Positions 44,361-53,496 of a stretch of DNA of 64,000 nucleotides are shown piece by piece. A program made the translations under genes and the position numbers. Each line of letters starts with the position of its first letter. The first letter of the stretch is position 1. The notes under the pieces are model-generated. The model saw only the letters and a program-made list of their open reading frames with translations, was not told where the DNA came from and made no database searches. The DNA lies in assembly GCA_030447415.1 (NCBI GenBank), contig JAUJOZ010000014.1, forward strand, positions 48,766 through 112,765, written 5' to 3'. This DNA comes from Thermomicrobiales bacterium. Its GTDB lineage: Bacteria > Chloroflexota > Chloroflexia > Thermomicrobiales > UBA6265.

Positions 44361-44429
44361 GAACGACGCGCCCGCGCCGTCTCTGGAGCCGCGCGGTATG
44401 GTTTTGCCGCGCCAACGGGGAGTCGCCGC

Positions 44430-44729
44430 ATGCCTGTCAAGACCGACGTTGCCGCCGTCCTCGCTCGCCACGGCATCGCGCCGGGCCCGGCGGGGTTCGC
44501 CCTGCCGGCCCTCACCGCAGCCATCGAGGCCCGAGGGTGGACGTGGCAGGTCGAGAAGGTCGCGGTTTCGCGCGTGGTGCGGATGCGCTACCGGGCGCTC
44601 GTCTTCGCGCCGCCGGCACCACATTCCGATCCTCGCTTCACCGACCGCCTCTCCGCTCGGGGGCGCGGCGCCACGGAGGAGACCGCGCTCGCGCAGGCCC
44701 TGGCACGGATGCTAGAGCACCCGGGGTGA
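44430..44729 (+). CDS. small hypothetical protein
   Basis: A 99-residue protein from ATG 44430, with GGGGAG about 8 nt upstream. It includes DVAAVLARHGIAPGPAGFAL and IEARGWTWQVEKVAVSRVVR; the C-terminal helix (EETALAQALARMLEHPG) is Ala-rich. No family recognised. It starts the element region that ends at the serine recombinase. Confidence 0.45.
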   Translation: MPVKTDVAAVLARHGIAPGPAGFALPALTAAIEARGWTWQVEKVAVSRVVRMRYRALVFAPPAPHSDPRFTDRLSARGRGATEETALAQALARMLEHPG

Positions 44730-44870
44730 TGACGCCCACCCCTCGGTGACGCCTCGTCCCGTTCGACCCCTCGCCCCGTCCTGAGATCCGGACGAGGCGA
44801 TCGCCTCGTACTGCCATCAAGACGGAACGCGGGAGCGTTTCGGCGGACGGGGTGCGGGGAGGATCCCACG

Positions 44871-45554
44871 ATGCGGGGGGATATCGGCGTCGTCGTGTCG
44901 CTCCTGGTCGTGCTCGCCGGCCTGCTGCTGCCGGGGCTCGGTCGCAGGGGCGAGACCCACGAGGCGAGCCCGATGGCCGATGCGACCCCGGCGGCCGACG
45001 CCTTCCGGCCCCTGCCGGGGCAGGTCGCCGAGGCCGAGCGACGGTATGAGGCCAGTCCCCCCCGACCGAGCGGGATCGTGGTCCTCACCTTCAAGGCGGC
45101 CGAGTTCGACACGCTCGAGCATGCGGCGGCCGCCGTCTCCCTCGCGGCGGAGCGGGTGCCGCACTCACCGGGGTTCGTCGGGGCTCGGCCGGTGAGCGCC
45201 ACCCGGGTCGGAGACGCGTCGTTTGCCTTCACCGGGTGGGTCGGGTCCGCCAGGGATCCCCTCACCGTCGCGGTGCTGGTCTTCCAGGACGGGCGGTATG
45301 TCCACGCCTGGAGTGGGCTCGGCCTTACCACCGATCCGCTGCCCGACGTGTTGGCGATCGCCGGGCGCGCGGCCGGCGTGGAGGCCCCCTCGCCCGTCCC
45401 CCCCGGGCCGGCCGCCACGCCGACGGCCAGTACCCTCCTGCGCCGCTTACCGCGCCTCGACCAATTGCCGGCGGGATTCGTCCTCGTGCTCGAGGAAAGC
45501 CGCCTGATGCCTGGGGACGAAGGGACACCGACCGCGGCGACGCCTGTGCGCTGA
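44871..45554 (+). CDS. exported protein of unknown function
   Basis: A 227-residue protein from ATG 44871, with GGAGG 8 nt upstream. Residues 7-25 are a hydrophobic signal/anchor (GVVVSLLVVLAGLLLPGLG). The mature part has one alpha/beta domain (GIVVLTFKAAEFDTLEHAAA, then PLTVAVLVFQDGRYVHAWSG) and a Pro/Thr-rich tail. No cysteine lipobox. Family not recognised. Confidence 0.55.
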   Translation: MRGDIGVVVSLLVVLAGLLLPGLGRRGETHEASPMADATPAADAFRPLPGQVAEAERRYEASPPRPSGIVVLTFKAAEFDTLEHAAAAVSLAAERVPHSPGFVGARPVSATRVGDASFAFTGWVGSARDPLTVAVLVFQDGRYVHAWSGLGLTTDPLPDVLAIAGRAAGVEAPSPVPPGPAATPTASTLLRRLPRLDQLPAGFVLVLEESRLMPGDEGTPTAATPVR

Positions 45555-45742
45555 GGCGGAGACCCGGCGGGACGGGGCGTTCGGCACCCGCTCCGTCCGT
45601 CCAGCCGCTCCTCCCGCAGCGTGACCTCACCTCGATTGACAAGGGTCAAAGACGAGGAGCGCTCGACGCACGAGCCCTCCTAGAAGCGTGGGGGCACGCC
45701 GATGAATGGCATCAGCCTGGTCCAACACGTGGGTCGAACTGA

Positions 45743-46354
45743 TTAGTCGGCGGGGCGCTGCCGGGAGAGCGCGAGCAGCTGGGCCACGCCCTCGGGGGTG
45801 GCGGCCAGCGTATCGAGCTCACCGTCGGTGTACTCGGCCATCGGCGCCGACTGCACCAGCATCGCGCTCTTCTGGACCGGGACGTGGCCGGCGAGTCCGG
45901 CCCACCACTTGATCGCATCGAAGCGGACGTGCGCCGGCACCTCGTCGCCCTCGATCAGCGCCCACGCCTGAGCGAAGACCTGGGGCAGCCGGGCGTGCAC
46001 GAGCTGGTCGGTCCAGGCCCGGACGCCGTCGAGATCCTCCGCGTCACGGACGGCCACGCGCTGCGCCCAGCGGTCGTCTTTGGCCCACCGGGCGATGGTG
46101 GAGCGGGGGACGCCCACGATCTTGGCGGTCTTGCGCTGCGAGCGCTGGCCGGCGGTGCGCCAGACGTGGAAGCAGCTCTCGCGGGTGACGGCGAAGGGCT
46201 GACCGGGGCCGGCCGCCGTGGCCAGCGGGACGACGGCGCCCGCGGGCTCGAGCCCGACGTCGTCGAGGTCGATCAGATCCAGGCCGTCCGTCGCGTCGGC
46301 CACGTCGGCCTCGTCGGCTCCGTCGTGCCCCGCCGTGATCCCGTGTCGGTCCAT
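45743..46354 (-). CDS. phage terminase small-subunit-like protein
   Basis: A 203-residue protein. Residues 60-95 carry an HTH typical of terminase small subunits and related phage proteins: TAGQRSQRKTAKIVGVPRST, then IARWAKDDRWAQRVAVRDAE. A helical C-terminal domain follows (LPQVFAQAWALIEGDEVPAH, RFDAIKWWAGLAGHVP). ATG 46354 overlaps the stop codon of the upstream gene (TAATG), so it is translationally coupled. No terminase large subunit or capsid gene is visible, so the element may be a satellite or a relic. Confidence 0.55.
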   Translation of the reverse strand: MDRHGITAGHDGADEADVADATDGLDLIDLDDVGLEPAGAVVPLATAAGPGQPFAVTRESCFHVWRTAGQRSQRKTAKIVGVPRSTIARWAKDDRWAQRVAVRDAEDLDGVRAWTDQLVHARLPQVFAQAWALIEGDEVPAHVRFDAIKWWAGLAGHVPVQKSAMLVQSAPMAEYTDGELDTLAATPEGVAQLLALSRQRPAD

Positions 46355-46599
46355 TAGGCCTGCGGCCGCGCGGGGGGCACCCCAGCCAGGCGCGCGTTCA
46401 GTTCGGTCATCGCCTGCGTGCCCAAGCAGTAGCCCGCGAAGAGCGCGTCCATGCGTTGCTCCTTCGAGACGTCGATCGGCTGGCCCGCCTCGTCCACGCC
46501 CTCGAACGTCCGGAGCAGCGCGGCGACGCGCGCCGCCGTCGCCTCGACGTGCGCGATCTCCTCGTCGGTCACCAGGATTCCAACGTGGGGGCATTCCAT
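46354..46599 (-). CDS. small hypothetical protein coupled to the terminase-like gene
   Basis: An 81-residue helical protein from ATG 46599: VTDEEIAHVEATAARVAALL and DALFAGYCLGTQAMTELNAR. Its stop overlaps the start of the next gene by one base. An RBS (GAGGAGCCCCCC) is present. No family recognised. Confidence 0.5.
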   Translation of the reverse strand: MECPHVGILVTDEEIAHVEATAARVAALLRTFEGVDEAGQPIDVSKEQRMDALFAGYCLGTQAMTELNARLAGVPPARPQA

Positions 46600-46714
46600 T
46601 CGGGGGGCTCCTCAGGGTGATCGGACGTCAGCCTGGAAGCACCGTAGCGCACCGAGCCCAGGGCACGTAGTCGTGCCGCGCTGTCACCGTCGTCGGTTCC
46701 ATGGGTCCCGCGGG

Positions 46715-47080
46715 TCAGATCATGCGTCCCCGGCGAACACGGACGGGCGGGGACGGTGGGGCGTCGGATCGTGGGGTCGGTTCACCACTGCGCTCACGCA
46801 GATGCCGGGCGATGGCCTCACGGGGGATCAGCACACGGCGGCCATAGCGGACCGAGGCGAGCTCGCCGCGCTTGACCAGGCCGTAGGCGACGGTGCGCCC
46901 GACCCGGAGGATTTGGGCGGCCTCCTCGACGGTGAGCACCGCGCTGGGTTCACCGCCGGACGTCGCCGGCGGACTGGCGGCGGCGATGACGGCGATCTCA
47001 GCGGCGTCGCAGGCCGCGATGACGGCCTCCCGGGCGGCGCGGATGGCGCGCAGGGCGGTCTCGGCGGCGACAGGGTCCAC
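46715..47080 (-). CDS. excisionase-type HTH protein
   Basis: A 121-residue protein from GTG 47080, with AGGGAG about 9 nt upstream. Residues 48-93 form a MerR/excisionase-type winged helix: VLTVEEAAQILRVGRTVAYG, then LVKRGELASVRYGRRVLIPR. Such proteins control recombination directionality or transcription in mobile elements. The N-terminus is an Ala-rich helix and the C-terminus is basic. It may be the directionality factor of the serine recombinase at 49035, although those usually are unrelated to this family. Confidence 0.65.
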   Translation of the reverse strand: MDPVAAETALRAIRAAREAVIAACDAAEIAVIAAASPPATSGGEPSAVLTVEEAAQILRVGRTVAYGLVKRGELASVRYGRRVLIPREAIARHLRERSGEPTPRSDAPPSPPVRVRRGRMI

Positions 47081-47243
47081 GGCTTGGCTCCCTTCGCTCT
47101 GGATCGGGCGGGCGTCCGGGGCGGTTGGTTCTCGCGCGTCCGAGGCCTCGTGGCCATGGCTGGGGCCTCCGCTCGCGACGCCGCGTGCCCACGCGGGCGC
47201 GCGGCGGCGGCGTCCCGTTCACCCCGACGGCGCCACGCGGTCC

Positions 47244-47471
47244 CTACGGGGCGAGCTCGGTGCGTCGCTCGCACAACTCCTCCAAGAAGGCGAGCGCGGT
47301 CGTCGAGGCGTCCCCACGGATGATGAGGGGTGGCGCATCCGGGAGCCGGCCGACGGCCACGGTCCAGAACCCATCATCGAACACGGTGAGGTGCTCCCGG
47401 GTGGCCAGCTCGGTCCGGCCGCCGGGGGGCTCGGGGCCACGCCGCCAGAAGGTCGTGACGAGGGAGGACAT
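47244..47471 (-). CDS. small hypothetical protein
   Basis: A 75-residue protein from ATG 47471: SSLVTTFWRRGPEPPGGRTE, then HLTVFDDGFWTVAVGRLPDA and ASTTALAFLEELCERRTE, a beta-beta-alpha pattern. The RBS is weak. It lies 25 bp after the frameshifted gene ending at 47497. Confidence 0.45.
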   Translation of the reverse strand: MSSLVTTFWRRGPEPPGGRTELATREHLTVFDDGFWTVAVGRLPDAPPLIIRGDASTTALAFLEELCERRTELAP

Positions 47472-47496
47472 CGCCCACGTCGCGCGGGGCGCCGGC

Positions 47497-48025
47497 TCAG
47501 GACGGCGCGAGCGGGGCCATCCCCACGGCGGCGAACGCCTCGAGGACAAAGGCATAAGCCTGGGCGCCGCCGGTGATGGGCGCGCGGCCAGGGGCGCGAT
47601 CCAGACGAGTCGGCACCGCGGGTGGCCATTGGCGGCCGTGGGCAGGGTGAACTCGAAGCGAGCGTGGGCGGCACATTCGCGCTTGGTGACGGGGTCGATG
47701 ATGACCCCGACGAACTCGCGGACGGCGACCGCGGCGGCGCGCGCGCGCCGTCGTGCGCGTCGAGCGTCGGCGGGGCGGGCGGAACGCCGCGGGGCGGGAC
47801 TCCGTCAGGCACGCCGAGGCGCGCGGCGACGGCCTGGATCACGACGGCGTCGGCGTGGGCGTACGGGCGGCTGTGGTACGGGTGCGACCATGGCGGGGGC
47901 TGGCTGGGTTGCCACGGCAGACCGACGACCGCGGCGATGGGGTCGGCGAGGTCGGCACGGCCCTGGGCGCGCAGCGCGACGGCGATGCGTGCCCACTGGT
48001 TGCGGGTGTGGGTGAGCTCGATCAC
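47497..48025 (-). pseudogene. hypothetical element protein with two frameshifts
   Basis: The natural protein begins MIELTHTRNQWARIAVALRA at ATG 48025 and runs to TLDAHDGARA. It continues in a second frame as AAVAVREFVGVIIDPVTKRE, CAAHARFEFTLPTAANGHPR and CRLVWIAPL. It ends in a third frame with APITGGAQAYAFVLEAFAAV and GMAPLAPS. The breaks are single missing bases near 47736-47750 (a GC-dinucleotide run) and near 47580-47592. The intact length would be about 177 residues. Family unknown; it belongs to the leftward operon with the SWIM gene. Confidence 0.5.
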
Positions 48026-48079
48026 GGCGGGGCCTCCGTGCGGGTGGGGGCGCCGGGGTCGGCGCCCCAGGGCGGTCGG

Positions 48080-48536
48080 TCAGGCGGCGGGGTGGAGGGC
48101 GCGCACGCTCGCCGGTCCCGCGGCAATCCCGGCACGTCACCCGGTAGGTGACACCGGGGAAGGTGGCGCTTGCCCGCGTGAAGAAACCGCGCCCATCGCA
48201 CGCACAACGCGCCGGGAAAGCGATCAGCATCGGAGCCGCCGGGGCGGGCGGCTCCGGCTCCGGGTCGAGATCGAGCAGGCCGAGCGCGTGGTAGAAGGCC
48301 GCCCGGTGCTTGCAGACCGGGTCGCCGTGCGCGCCGGCGGGGCAGTCGCAGCCGTGGGCGACGCCGTTGGTGACGGCCAGCCCGTACGCCGTGACCGCGT
48401 CGCTGCCGCTGGTGGCCAGCCAGGCGCCGGAGCCGGCGAGCTGCCGGACCTGGACGCCTTCGGCGAGCGCCCGCGCCAGCGCCGCCTGCCACTGCGCCGG
48501 GGTCGCCGGCCGTGGCCGAACCATCGTTGTCGCCAT
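48080..48536 (-). CDS. SWIM zinc-finger protein, copy 1
   Basis: From ATG 48536. Residues 1-45 form an N-terminal helix region (PAQWQAALARALAEGVQVRQ) and strand (LAGSGAWLATSG). Residues about 55-88 hold the SWIM zinc motif CxC-xn-CxH: HGCDCPAGAHGDPVCKHRAA, then FYHALGLLD. A second knuckle pair follows (CACDGRGFF and CRDCRGTGE), like a DnaJ-type zinc site. The open frame formally runs on to 47805 as Arg/Pro-rich text, but another frame stops at 48080-48082 after VRALHPAA, just before the next gene, so a frameshift near 48110 is likely. SWIM domains bind DNA or proteins. It is divergent from the XRE gene. Confidence 0.65.
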
Positions 48537-48604
48537 CGCCTCGTCTCCTCTCGACGATCGAGACCGCTCGTGCCGGTGGAGGCATCCCCTCCTCCACTAT
48601 GATA

Positions 48605-48658
48605 ATGCTAATCTATTGCTAACCACTTGTCAATAGGTTGATGCTGGGTTAGTATAAT
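48605..48658. promoter_or_regulatory. divergent promoters between the SWIM and XRE genes
   Basis: This is a sharply AT-rich island. For the SWIM gene (minus strand) the -35 is a perfect TTGACA (complement of 48628-48633) and, with a 17-bp spacer, the -10 is TAGCAT (complement of 48605-48610). For the XRE gene a perfect TATAAT (48653-48658) is preceded by TTGTCA (48627-48632) at a long 20-bp spacing. The -35 boxes overlap, so a repressor bound here would affect both genes. Confidence 0.6.
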
Positions 48659-48704
48659 CGCGGTGCGCCCCGACACCGAGCGCGCGAGACGCGGGAGGAG
48701 CCAC

Positions 48705-48950
48705 ATGCGATTGAAGCTGCGGGCGGTGCGGGAGCGGTTGCTCGTGACCCAGGCCGAGCTCGCCGAGCGGACCGGCATCGCCGAGGCGACGATCAGCCGG
48801 ATCGAGAACGGGATGCAGCGTCCGCGGATCAGTACCGTCCGCAAGCTCGCCGGAGCCCTCGGCGTCGCGCCCGAGGAGCTGATCGACCCGGCCGCCGCTT
48901 CGGGGGACGGAGGGGGATCGGGGGGCGGAGAGGGAAAAGCCGCGGCCTAG
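48705..48950 (+). CDS. XRE-family HTH regulator
   Basis: An 81-residue protein from ATG 48705, with GGGAGGAG 4-5 nt upstream. Residues 2-60 are a Cro/C1 HTH: LKLRAVRERLLVTQAELAER, then TGIAEATISRIENGMQRPRI and STVRKLAGALGVAPEELI. A Gly-rich tail ends the protein. It is likely the repressor of the element, acting on the divergent promoters at 48605-48658. Confidence 0.85.
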   Translation: MRLKLRAVRERLLVTQAELAERTGIAEATISRIENGMQRPRISTVRKLAGALGVAPEELIDPAAASGDGGGSGGGEGKAAA

Positions 48951-49034
48951 AGTGACCTAGGCGCGCGGCTGGGATGCCTCCACCCGGCGGTCTCGTGGCG
49001 GGTGAGGTGCGTTCATCGTAGCACGGAGGCCTCA

Positions 49035-50636
49035 ATGTCGAGTCAGGGAGCCACCGCCCGCGCAGCCATCTACACCCGCGTCAGCACCGCGAAGCAGGGC
49101 GAAGAGGGGACGTCACTCGACACCCACGAAGGGCGCGCGCGGGCGTATTGCGCTGAACGTGGGTACGCGGTCGACGAGGGCCATGTCTACCGCGAGACCC
49201 ACACCGGCGCCGATCTGTTCGAGCGGCCGAAGCTCGCCGCGCTTCGGGAGGCGATCCGCCGGCGCGAGGTCGACGTTGTCGTCGCCTTTGCGCTCGACCG
49301 TATCACTCGTGACCAGGCGCACCTGCACTACTTCCTGGTTGAGGCCGAGGCCGCCGGCGTGGCCGTCGACTTCGTGACCGAGCGCCTGGAGGACACGCCC
49401 GAGGGGAAACTGCTCCAGTCGGTGCGGGGCTTCGTGGCCGAGGTCGAGCGCCTAAAGATCCGGGAGCGCACGACCCGCGGCCGCCGGGCCCGTGCCGAGG
49501 GCGGCAAGCTCCTCGTCAACCACCGCCCGATGTACGGCTATCGCTTCCGTGACGAGGCGAAGGGCGCCTACGCAATCGACCCAACGACGGAACCGATCGT
49601 CCGGCGCATCTTCGCCGAAGCGCTCGCCGGCCGGAGTAACCGCGCCATCGCGGCGATCCTCACCGCCGAGGGCGTGCCTACTCCGCGCGGGCGCAGTGCT
49701 CGGTGGGACCACTCCAGTATCTCCGACATGCTGCGCGAGCGCGCCTACACGGGCGAGGCCCGCGCGCTGCGCTACCGGGTCGTCAAGGCGAAGGGGCAGA
49801 AGCGCCAGGTCGTGGAGCGGCCGATGGAGGAGCAGGTGGCGTTGCCGGCCGGCACCGTCCCTCGGCTAGTCGACCCGGCGGCCTTCGAGGCGGTACAGGA
49901 GCGTCTGCGGCGCAACAAGGCGCAGTCCGTGCGCCGCGACCGCAACCCGCAAGTCGGCATCCTGCGCCGGGGCTTCGGGTTCTGTGGGTACTGCGGGTGC
50001 GCCCTGCGAGTCTCAGTGAACGGGAGGAGGACCGTTTACCGCAGCGGCGCCGAGAAGCGCCACGGCTGCCCGGGCCACTCCATGGAGACGGATCTGCTGG
50101 ACGCCGCCGTGTGGGAGCGCGTCGAGGCCATCCTGACCACTCCAGATGTCATCGCCCGAGAGATCGAGCGGCGGCGGGAGAGTGCCGCGCCCGACCCGGC
50201 AGAGCTCGCCGACGTCGACCGCCGCCTCGAGGCCATCGCGCGCCAGCGGGCGAACCTCGTCGCTCGGCTCGCGCTGCTGGAGGACGAGGACGACGCGGCG
50301 GCGGTGGCCACGCGGATCAACGCGTTGGCCGGCCAGCGCCGTGCGCTCGAAGGCGAGCGGGAGGCGATCCTCGCTCGGCACGCGGCCTGGGAGGAGGGCG
50401 CTCGGTGGCTGGACGGCGTGGAGCGCTACCGGCAGCAGATCGCCGCGCGGCTGACGACGCTCGACTTCGCGGGCAAGCGGGTGGCGCTGGAGGCGCTGGG
50501 TGTGGAGGTGCGGCTGTTCCGCAGCGACCATGAGCCGCGCTGGATCGTCAACGCCCTTATCCCCGCCCTACCAACCGGGAACATGGTGAGTACTCCGAGG
50601 TGTTGCCCACGGACGCTGCCCCAGCCGAGGTATTGA
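49035..50636 (+). CDS. large serine recombinase (integrase)
   Basis: A 533-residue site-specific recombinase. Residues 8-150 are the resolvase catalytic domain: AAIYTRVSTAKQGEEGTSLD with Ser17 as nucleophile, then VVVAFALDRITRD with the catalytic Arg, and the long helix E (SVRGFVAEVERLKIRERTTR). Residues 160-260 are the recombinase domain (RRIFAEALAGRSNRAIAAIL). Residues 300-350 are a zinc ribbon (GFCGYCGCALRVSVNGRR, then EKRHGCPGH). A coiled coil follows (about 370-440). ATG 49035 has GGAGG 5-6 nt upstream. The C-terminus ends inside the first copy of a 55-bp tandem repeat. Confidence 0.9.
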   Translation: MSSQGATARAAIYTRVSTAKQGEEGTSLDTHEGRARAYCAERGYAVDEGHVYRETHTGADLFERPKLAALREAIRRREVDVVVAFALDRITRDQAHLHYFLVEAEAAGVAVDFVTERLEDTPEGKLLQSVRGFVAEVERLKIRERTTRGRRARAEGGKLLVNHRPMYGYRFRDEAKGAYAIDPTTEPIVRRIFAEALAGRSNRAIAAILTAEGVPTPRGRSARWDHSSISDMLRERAYTGEARALRYRVVKAKGQKRQVVERPMEEQVALPAGTVPRLVDPAAFEAVQERLRRNKAQSVRRDRNPQVGILRRGFGFCGYCGCALRVSVNGRRTVYRSGAEKRHGCPGHSMETDLLDAAVWERVEAILTTPDVIAREIERRRESAAPDPAELADVDRRLEAIARQRANLVARLALLEDEDDAAAVATRINALAGQRRALEGEREAILARHAAWEEGARWLDGVERYRQQIAARLTTLDFAGKRVALEALGVEVRLFRSDHEPRWIVNALIPALPTGNMVSTPRCCPRTLPQPRY

Positions 50637-50705
50637 CGCGAACGATGTGGCGAGGTGTTGCCCACGGACGCTGCCCCAGCCGAGGTATTGACGCGAACGA
50701 TGTGG
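50596..50705. repeat. perfect 2 x 55-bp tandem repeat at the 3' end of the serine recombinase
   Basis: 50596-50650 and 50651-50705 are identical. The first copy encodes the last residues of the recombinase and its TGA. Inside each unit, GAGGTGTTG and GAGGTATTG recur 34 bp apart. This position, next to a serine recombinase gene, is where an attachment site is usually found. Confidence 0.9.
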
Positions 50706-51222
50706 ATAGTGTCCCTCAGGGCGCCCGTTCTGTCGAGAGGGACCATCAACGAAGCACGGCCACCGCTACAGCCTTGTTGGCGCGCTTCAGCGAAACCGCG
50801 TTGCTCCGGCTGACCGACTATGTTTAAGCCGCCGGAGGCGGGGGACTCGGTCGACCGTCCCGCTGGCAATCGCCCTGTCCGAGGCAGCGCCGGCGCGATT
50901 CGGTACGCTCCACGCCGGATTCCGCTAGGTGCCCCACCAGCCCCGCGCTCCAGCCGAGGAGCTGGCACGAACGGGCGTACGCCGCTGGGCGCGATTGGGC
51001 CGCGCGATAGTATGTCGAGGTCGCCGCGAACCCGGCGGCCTGGACGGACGCTGGGGAGACCGAATAGGCGCTGAGGACCGGGCGAACTGGGACACTCCGG
51101 CGGCCGCGACGGTGGTAAGCTCGAATCGACGTGCCGTGTGGTCCGGCTTGTGCGGGCACGGTCGGCGACGGTCGCGACGGGGCGGCCGTGGGCGGCGAAG
51201 AAGCTGCCGCAGGAGGTATCCG
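50706..51222. other. 517-bp gap between the recombinase and the HPPD gene
   Basis: No gene is recognised. It should contain the element boundary and the promoter of the catabolic cluster. I see no -10/-35 pair at normal spacing. Short frames on both strands lack RBSs. Confidence 0.4.
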
Positions 51223-52383
51223 ATGACTGAATCCCTAGTCTCCACGGGTCCATCGAGCACGGTCCAGGCCGCCGCCACGGTCGCGACCGCACCGGTCGAC
51301 CACCTGCCGCTGCAGGGGATCGACCACATCGAGTTCTACGTCGGCAACGCCAAACAGGCGGCGCATTACTACCGGACCGGGTTCGGCTTCCGACTGGTCG
51401 CCTACGCGGGGCCCGAAACAGGCGTGCGCGATCGGGCCTCCTACGTACTGGAGCAGGGTGAGATCCGGCTGGTCCTGACGTCGGCCCTCGGTCCCGAAGC
51501 GGAGATCGCCCGCCACGTCCTCGTCCATGGCGACGGGGCCAAGGATGTCGCGCTGCGGGTGGACGACGCCGCGGCGGCGTTTGAAGCCGCGGTGGCACGG
51601 GGAGCGGAGCCGATCATGGAGCCGACCTGGATCGAGGGGCAGAAGGGCGCCATCCAAAAGGCGACGATCAAGACCTACGGCGACACGGTGCATTCCTTCG
51701 TCAACCGCTCCCAGTACCACGGTACTTTCGCGCCGGGGTTCGTGCGGCGGGATGACCCGACGGGCGAGGCCGGCGTCGGCCTGCAGCGGGTCGACCACGT
51801 CGTCGGCAACGTCGAGCTCGGGGCGATGAATCAATGGGTCGACTTCTACGCCCGGGTCCTCGGCTTCAGCCAGCTGGTCCACTTTGACGACGCCGCGATT
51901 AGCACCGAGTACTCGGCGCTGATGTCCAAGGTCATGCAGGACGGCTCCGGTAAGATCAAGTTCCCGATCAACGAGCCGGCCGAGGGCAAGCGCAAGAGCC
52001 AGATCGAGGAATATCTCGACTTCTACCGCGGGCCGGGCGTCCAGCACATTGCCCTCGTCACCGACGACATCGTCGCCACGGTGGAGACGATGCAGCAGCG
52101 GGGGATCGGCTTCCTGCGTGTGCCGGGAACCTACTACGAGGAGTTGCCGGACCGGATCGGCGAGATCGAGGAGGATCTGTCGGCGCTGGAGCGCCTGGGG
52201 ATCCTGGCGGACCGGGACGAGGATGGTTACCTGCTCCAGATCTTCACTAAGGGGGTCCAGGACCGCCCGACCGTCTTCTACGAAGTCATCGAGCGGCATG
52301 GCGCCCAGGGGTTCGGCGTCGGTAACTTCAAGGCGCTATTCGTCGCGCTCGAGGCGGAACAGGCCCAGCGCGGCAACTTGTAG
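51223..52383 (+). CDS. hppD: 4-hydroxyphenylpyruvate dioxygenase
   Basis: A 386-residue Fe(II) dioxygenase that converts 4-hydroxyphenylpyruvate to homogentisate, the second step of tyrosine catabolism. ATG 51223 follows a perfect AGGAGGT. The two VOC-type domains are residues 30-170 and 188-380. The facial-triad ligands are His192 (DHVVGN), His275 (VQHIAL) and Glu354 (FYEVIER). The C-terminal helix that gates the active site (GFGVGNFKALFVALEAEQAQ) is present. Length and motifs match bacterial HPPDs. It is first in a rightward cluster with the FAH-family and HGD genes, separated by 159 and 174 bp. Confidence 0.93.
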   Translation: MTESLVSTGPSSTVQAAATVATAPVDHLPLQGIDHIEFYVGNAKQAAHYYRTGFGFRLVAYAGPETGVRDRASYVLEQGEIRLVLTSALGPEAEIARHVLVHGDGAKDVALRVDDAAAAFEAAVARGAEPIMEPTWIEGQKGAIQKATIKTYGDTVHSFVNRSQYHGTFAPGFVRRDDPTGEAGVGLQRVDHVVGNVELGAMNQWVDFYARVLGFSQLVHFDDAAISTEYSALMSKVMQDGSGKIKFPINEPAEGKRKSQIEEYLDFYRGPGVQHIALVTDDIVATVETMQQRGIGFLRVPGTYYEELPDRIGEIEEDLSALERLGILADRDEDGYLLQIFTKGVQDRPTVFYEVIERHGAQGFGVGNFKALFVALEAEQAQRGNL

Positions 52384-52542
52384 ACGATGGCCTACGGATC
52401 GATCGGAGCTGCCGGCGGCCCGCGCCCTACCAAGGCGTGTTGACTGCTACGAGGGTGTCGCGCGTTGCACCCCTTCTGACCCATCGTAGGCCAACGCGAA
52501 CGCCGGACCACTCGGTTCTCGGTGCTGACAAGCGGAGCGAGC

Positions 52543-53496
52543 ATGCGGTTGGTGACGTACACCCACGGGCGGCACGGCGAGGCGTCACGAGTTGGGGTGG
52601 CTCAGGGGGACCGGGTGCTCGACGCGGCCGGTCTGCTGCCGGAGCTGGCAGAGACGGGGAGCGACCTCGTGGCCCTGCTGGACCGCGGGCCGGAGGCGCT
52701 CGCCGCGCTCGACGCGGCCGCCCGCCGCTTTGCCGACGAGCACAGGAACTCCCTGCAGGTGCCGCCGGACGTGGCCGTGCCGGCGTGGGAGGCGCGACTC
52801 CTGGCGCCGCTGCCGCGACCGCGGGGGTTACGCGACTTCTACGCCTTTGAGCAACACGTCAAGACCGCCAACGCCAAGCGGGGGCGGGAGGTGCCGCCCG
52901 CCTGGTACGAGGTGCCGGTCTTTTACTACGCGCACCCGGGCGCCATCTTCGGGCCGGAGGCATCGGTCTCCAAGCCGGCGGCCACTGCCGAGCTCGACTT
53001 CGAGTTGGAGCTTGCCTGCGTCATCGGACGCCCCGGCCGGAACATCGCGGCGGCGGACGCTGACGCCTACGTCGCCGGTTACACGATCATGAACGATTGG
53101 AGCGCGCGCGACGTCCAACGGCAGGAAATGAGCGTTGGACTCGGACCGGCCAAGGGCAAGGACTTCGCAACCTCGCTCGGACCGTGGCTCGTGACACCGG
53201 ACGAGCTGGCCAACCAGGCGCTCGATGGCCGGCATGACCTGGCGATGGTCGCCCGGATTAACGGCGAGGAGGTGAGCCGCGGCAACGCCCGCGACCTGTA
53301 CTGGACCTTCGCCCAGATGATCGAGCGGGCCTCGCGGGATGTCGACTTGGTGCCCGGCGATGTTATCGGGTCGGGCACCGTCGGCACCGGATGCCTGCTG
53401 GAGCTCGGCCCGGAGGTCCATCCCTGGCTCCAGCCAGGCGACAAGGTCGAGCTGGAGATCGAGCGGCTGGGCCGACTGCGGAACGTCGTGGCGTAG
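52543..53496 (+). CDS. fumarylacetoacetate hydrolase-family protein
   Basis: A 317-residue protein of the FAH superfamily. ATG 52543 follows GGAGC at about 8 nt. The C-terminal domain (residues about 85-315) holds the metal-binding and catalytic motifs: FYAFEQHVKTANAKRG, ELDFELELACVIGRPGRNIA, GYTIMNDWSARDVQRQE, GPAKGKDFATSLGPWLVTPD, then DVIGSGTVGTGCLLEL. The Glu/Asp ligands lie in ELDFELE and NDWSARD. The position between HPPD and HGD supports cleavage of fumarylacetoacetate (or maleylacetoacetate) as the last step. Related hydrolases act on other acylpyruvates, so the substrate is inferred from context. Confidence 0.85.
   Translation: MRLVTYTHGRHGEASRVGVAQGDRVLDAAGLLPELAETGSDLVALLDRGPEALAALDAAARRFADEHRNSLQVPPDVAVPAWEARLLAPLPRPRGLRDFYAFEQHVKTANAKRGREVPPAWYEVPVFYYAHPGAIFGPEASVSKPAATAELDFELELACVIGRPGRNIAAADADAYVAGYTIMNDWSARDVQRQEMSVGLGPAKGKDFATSLGPWLVTPDELANQALDGRHDLAMVARINGEEVSRGNARDLYWTFAQMIERASRDVDLVPGDVIGSGTVGTGCLLELGPEVHPWLQPGDKVELEIERLGRLRNVVA

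Noticed and set aside
46715..47080. Directionality factor of the serine recombinase named with certainty
   Set aside because: The HTH is excisionase-like, but serine recombinase factors are diverse and no evidence here links the two.
50596..50705. CRISPR-like repeat
   Set aside because: Only two identical units in direct contact with no spacers and no cas gene; it is a tandem duplication.
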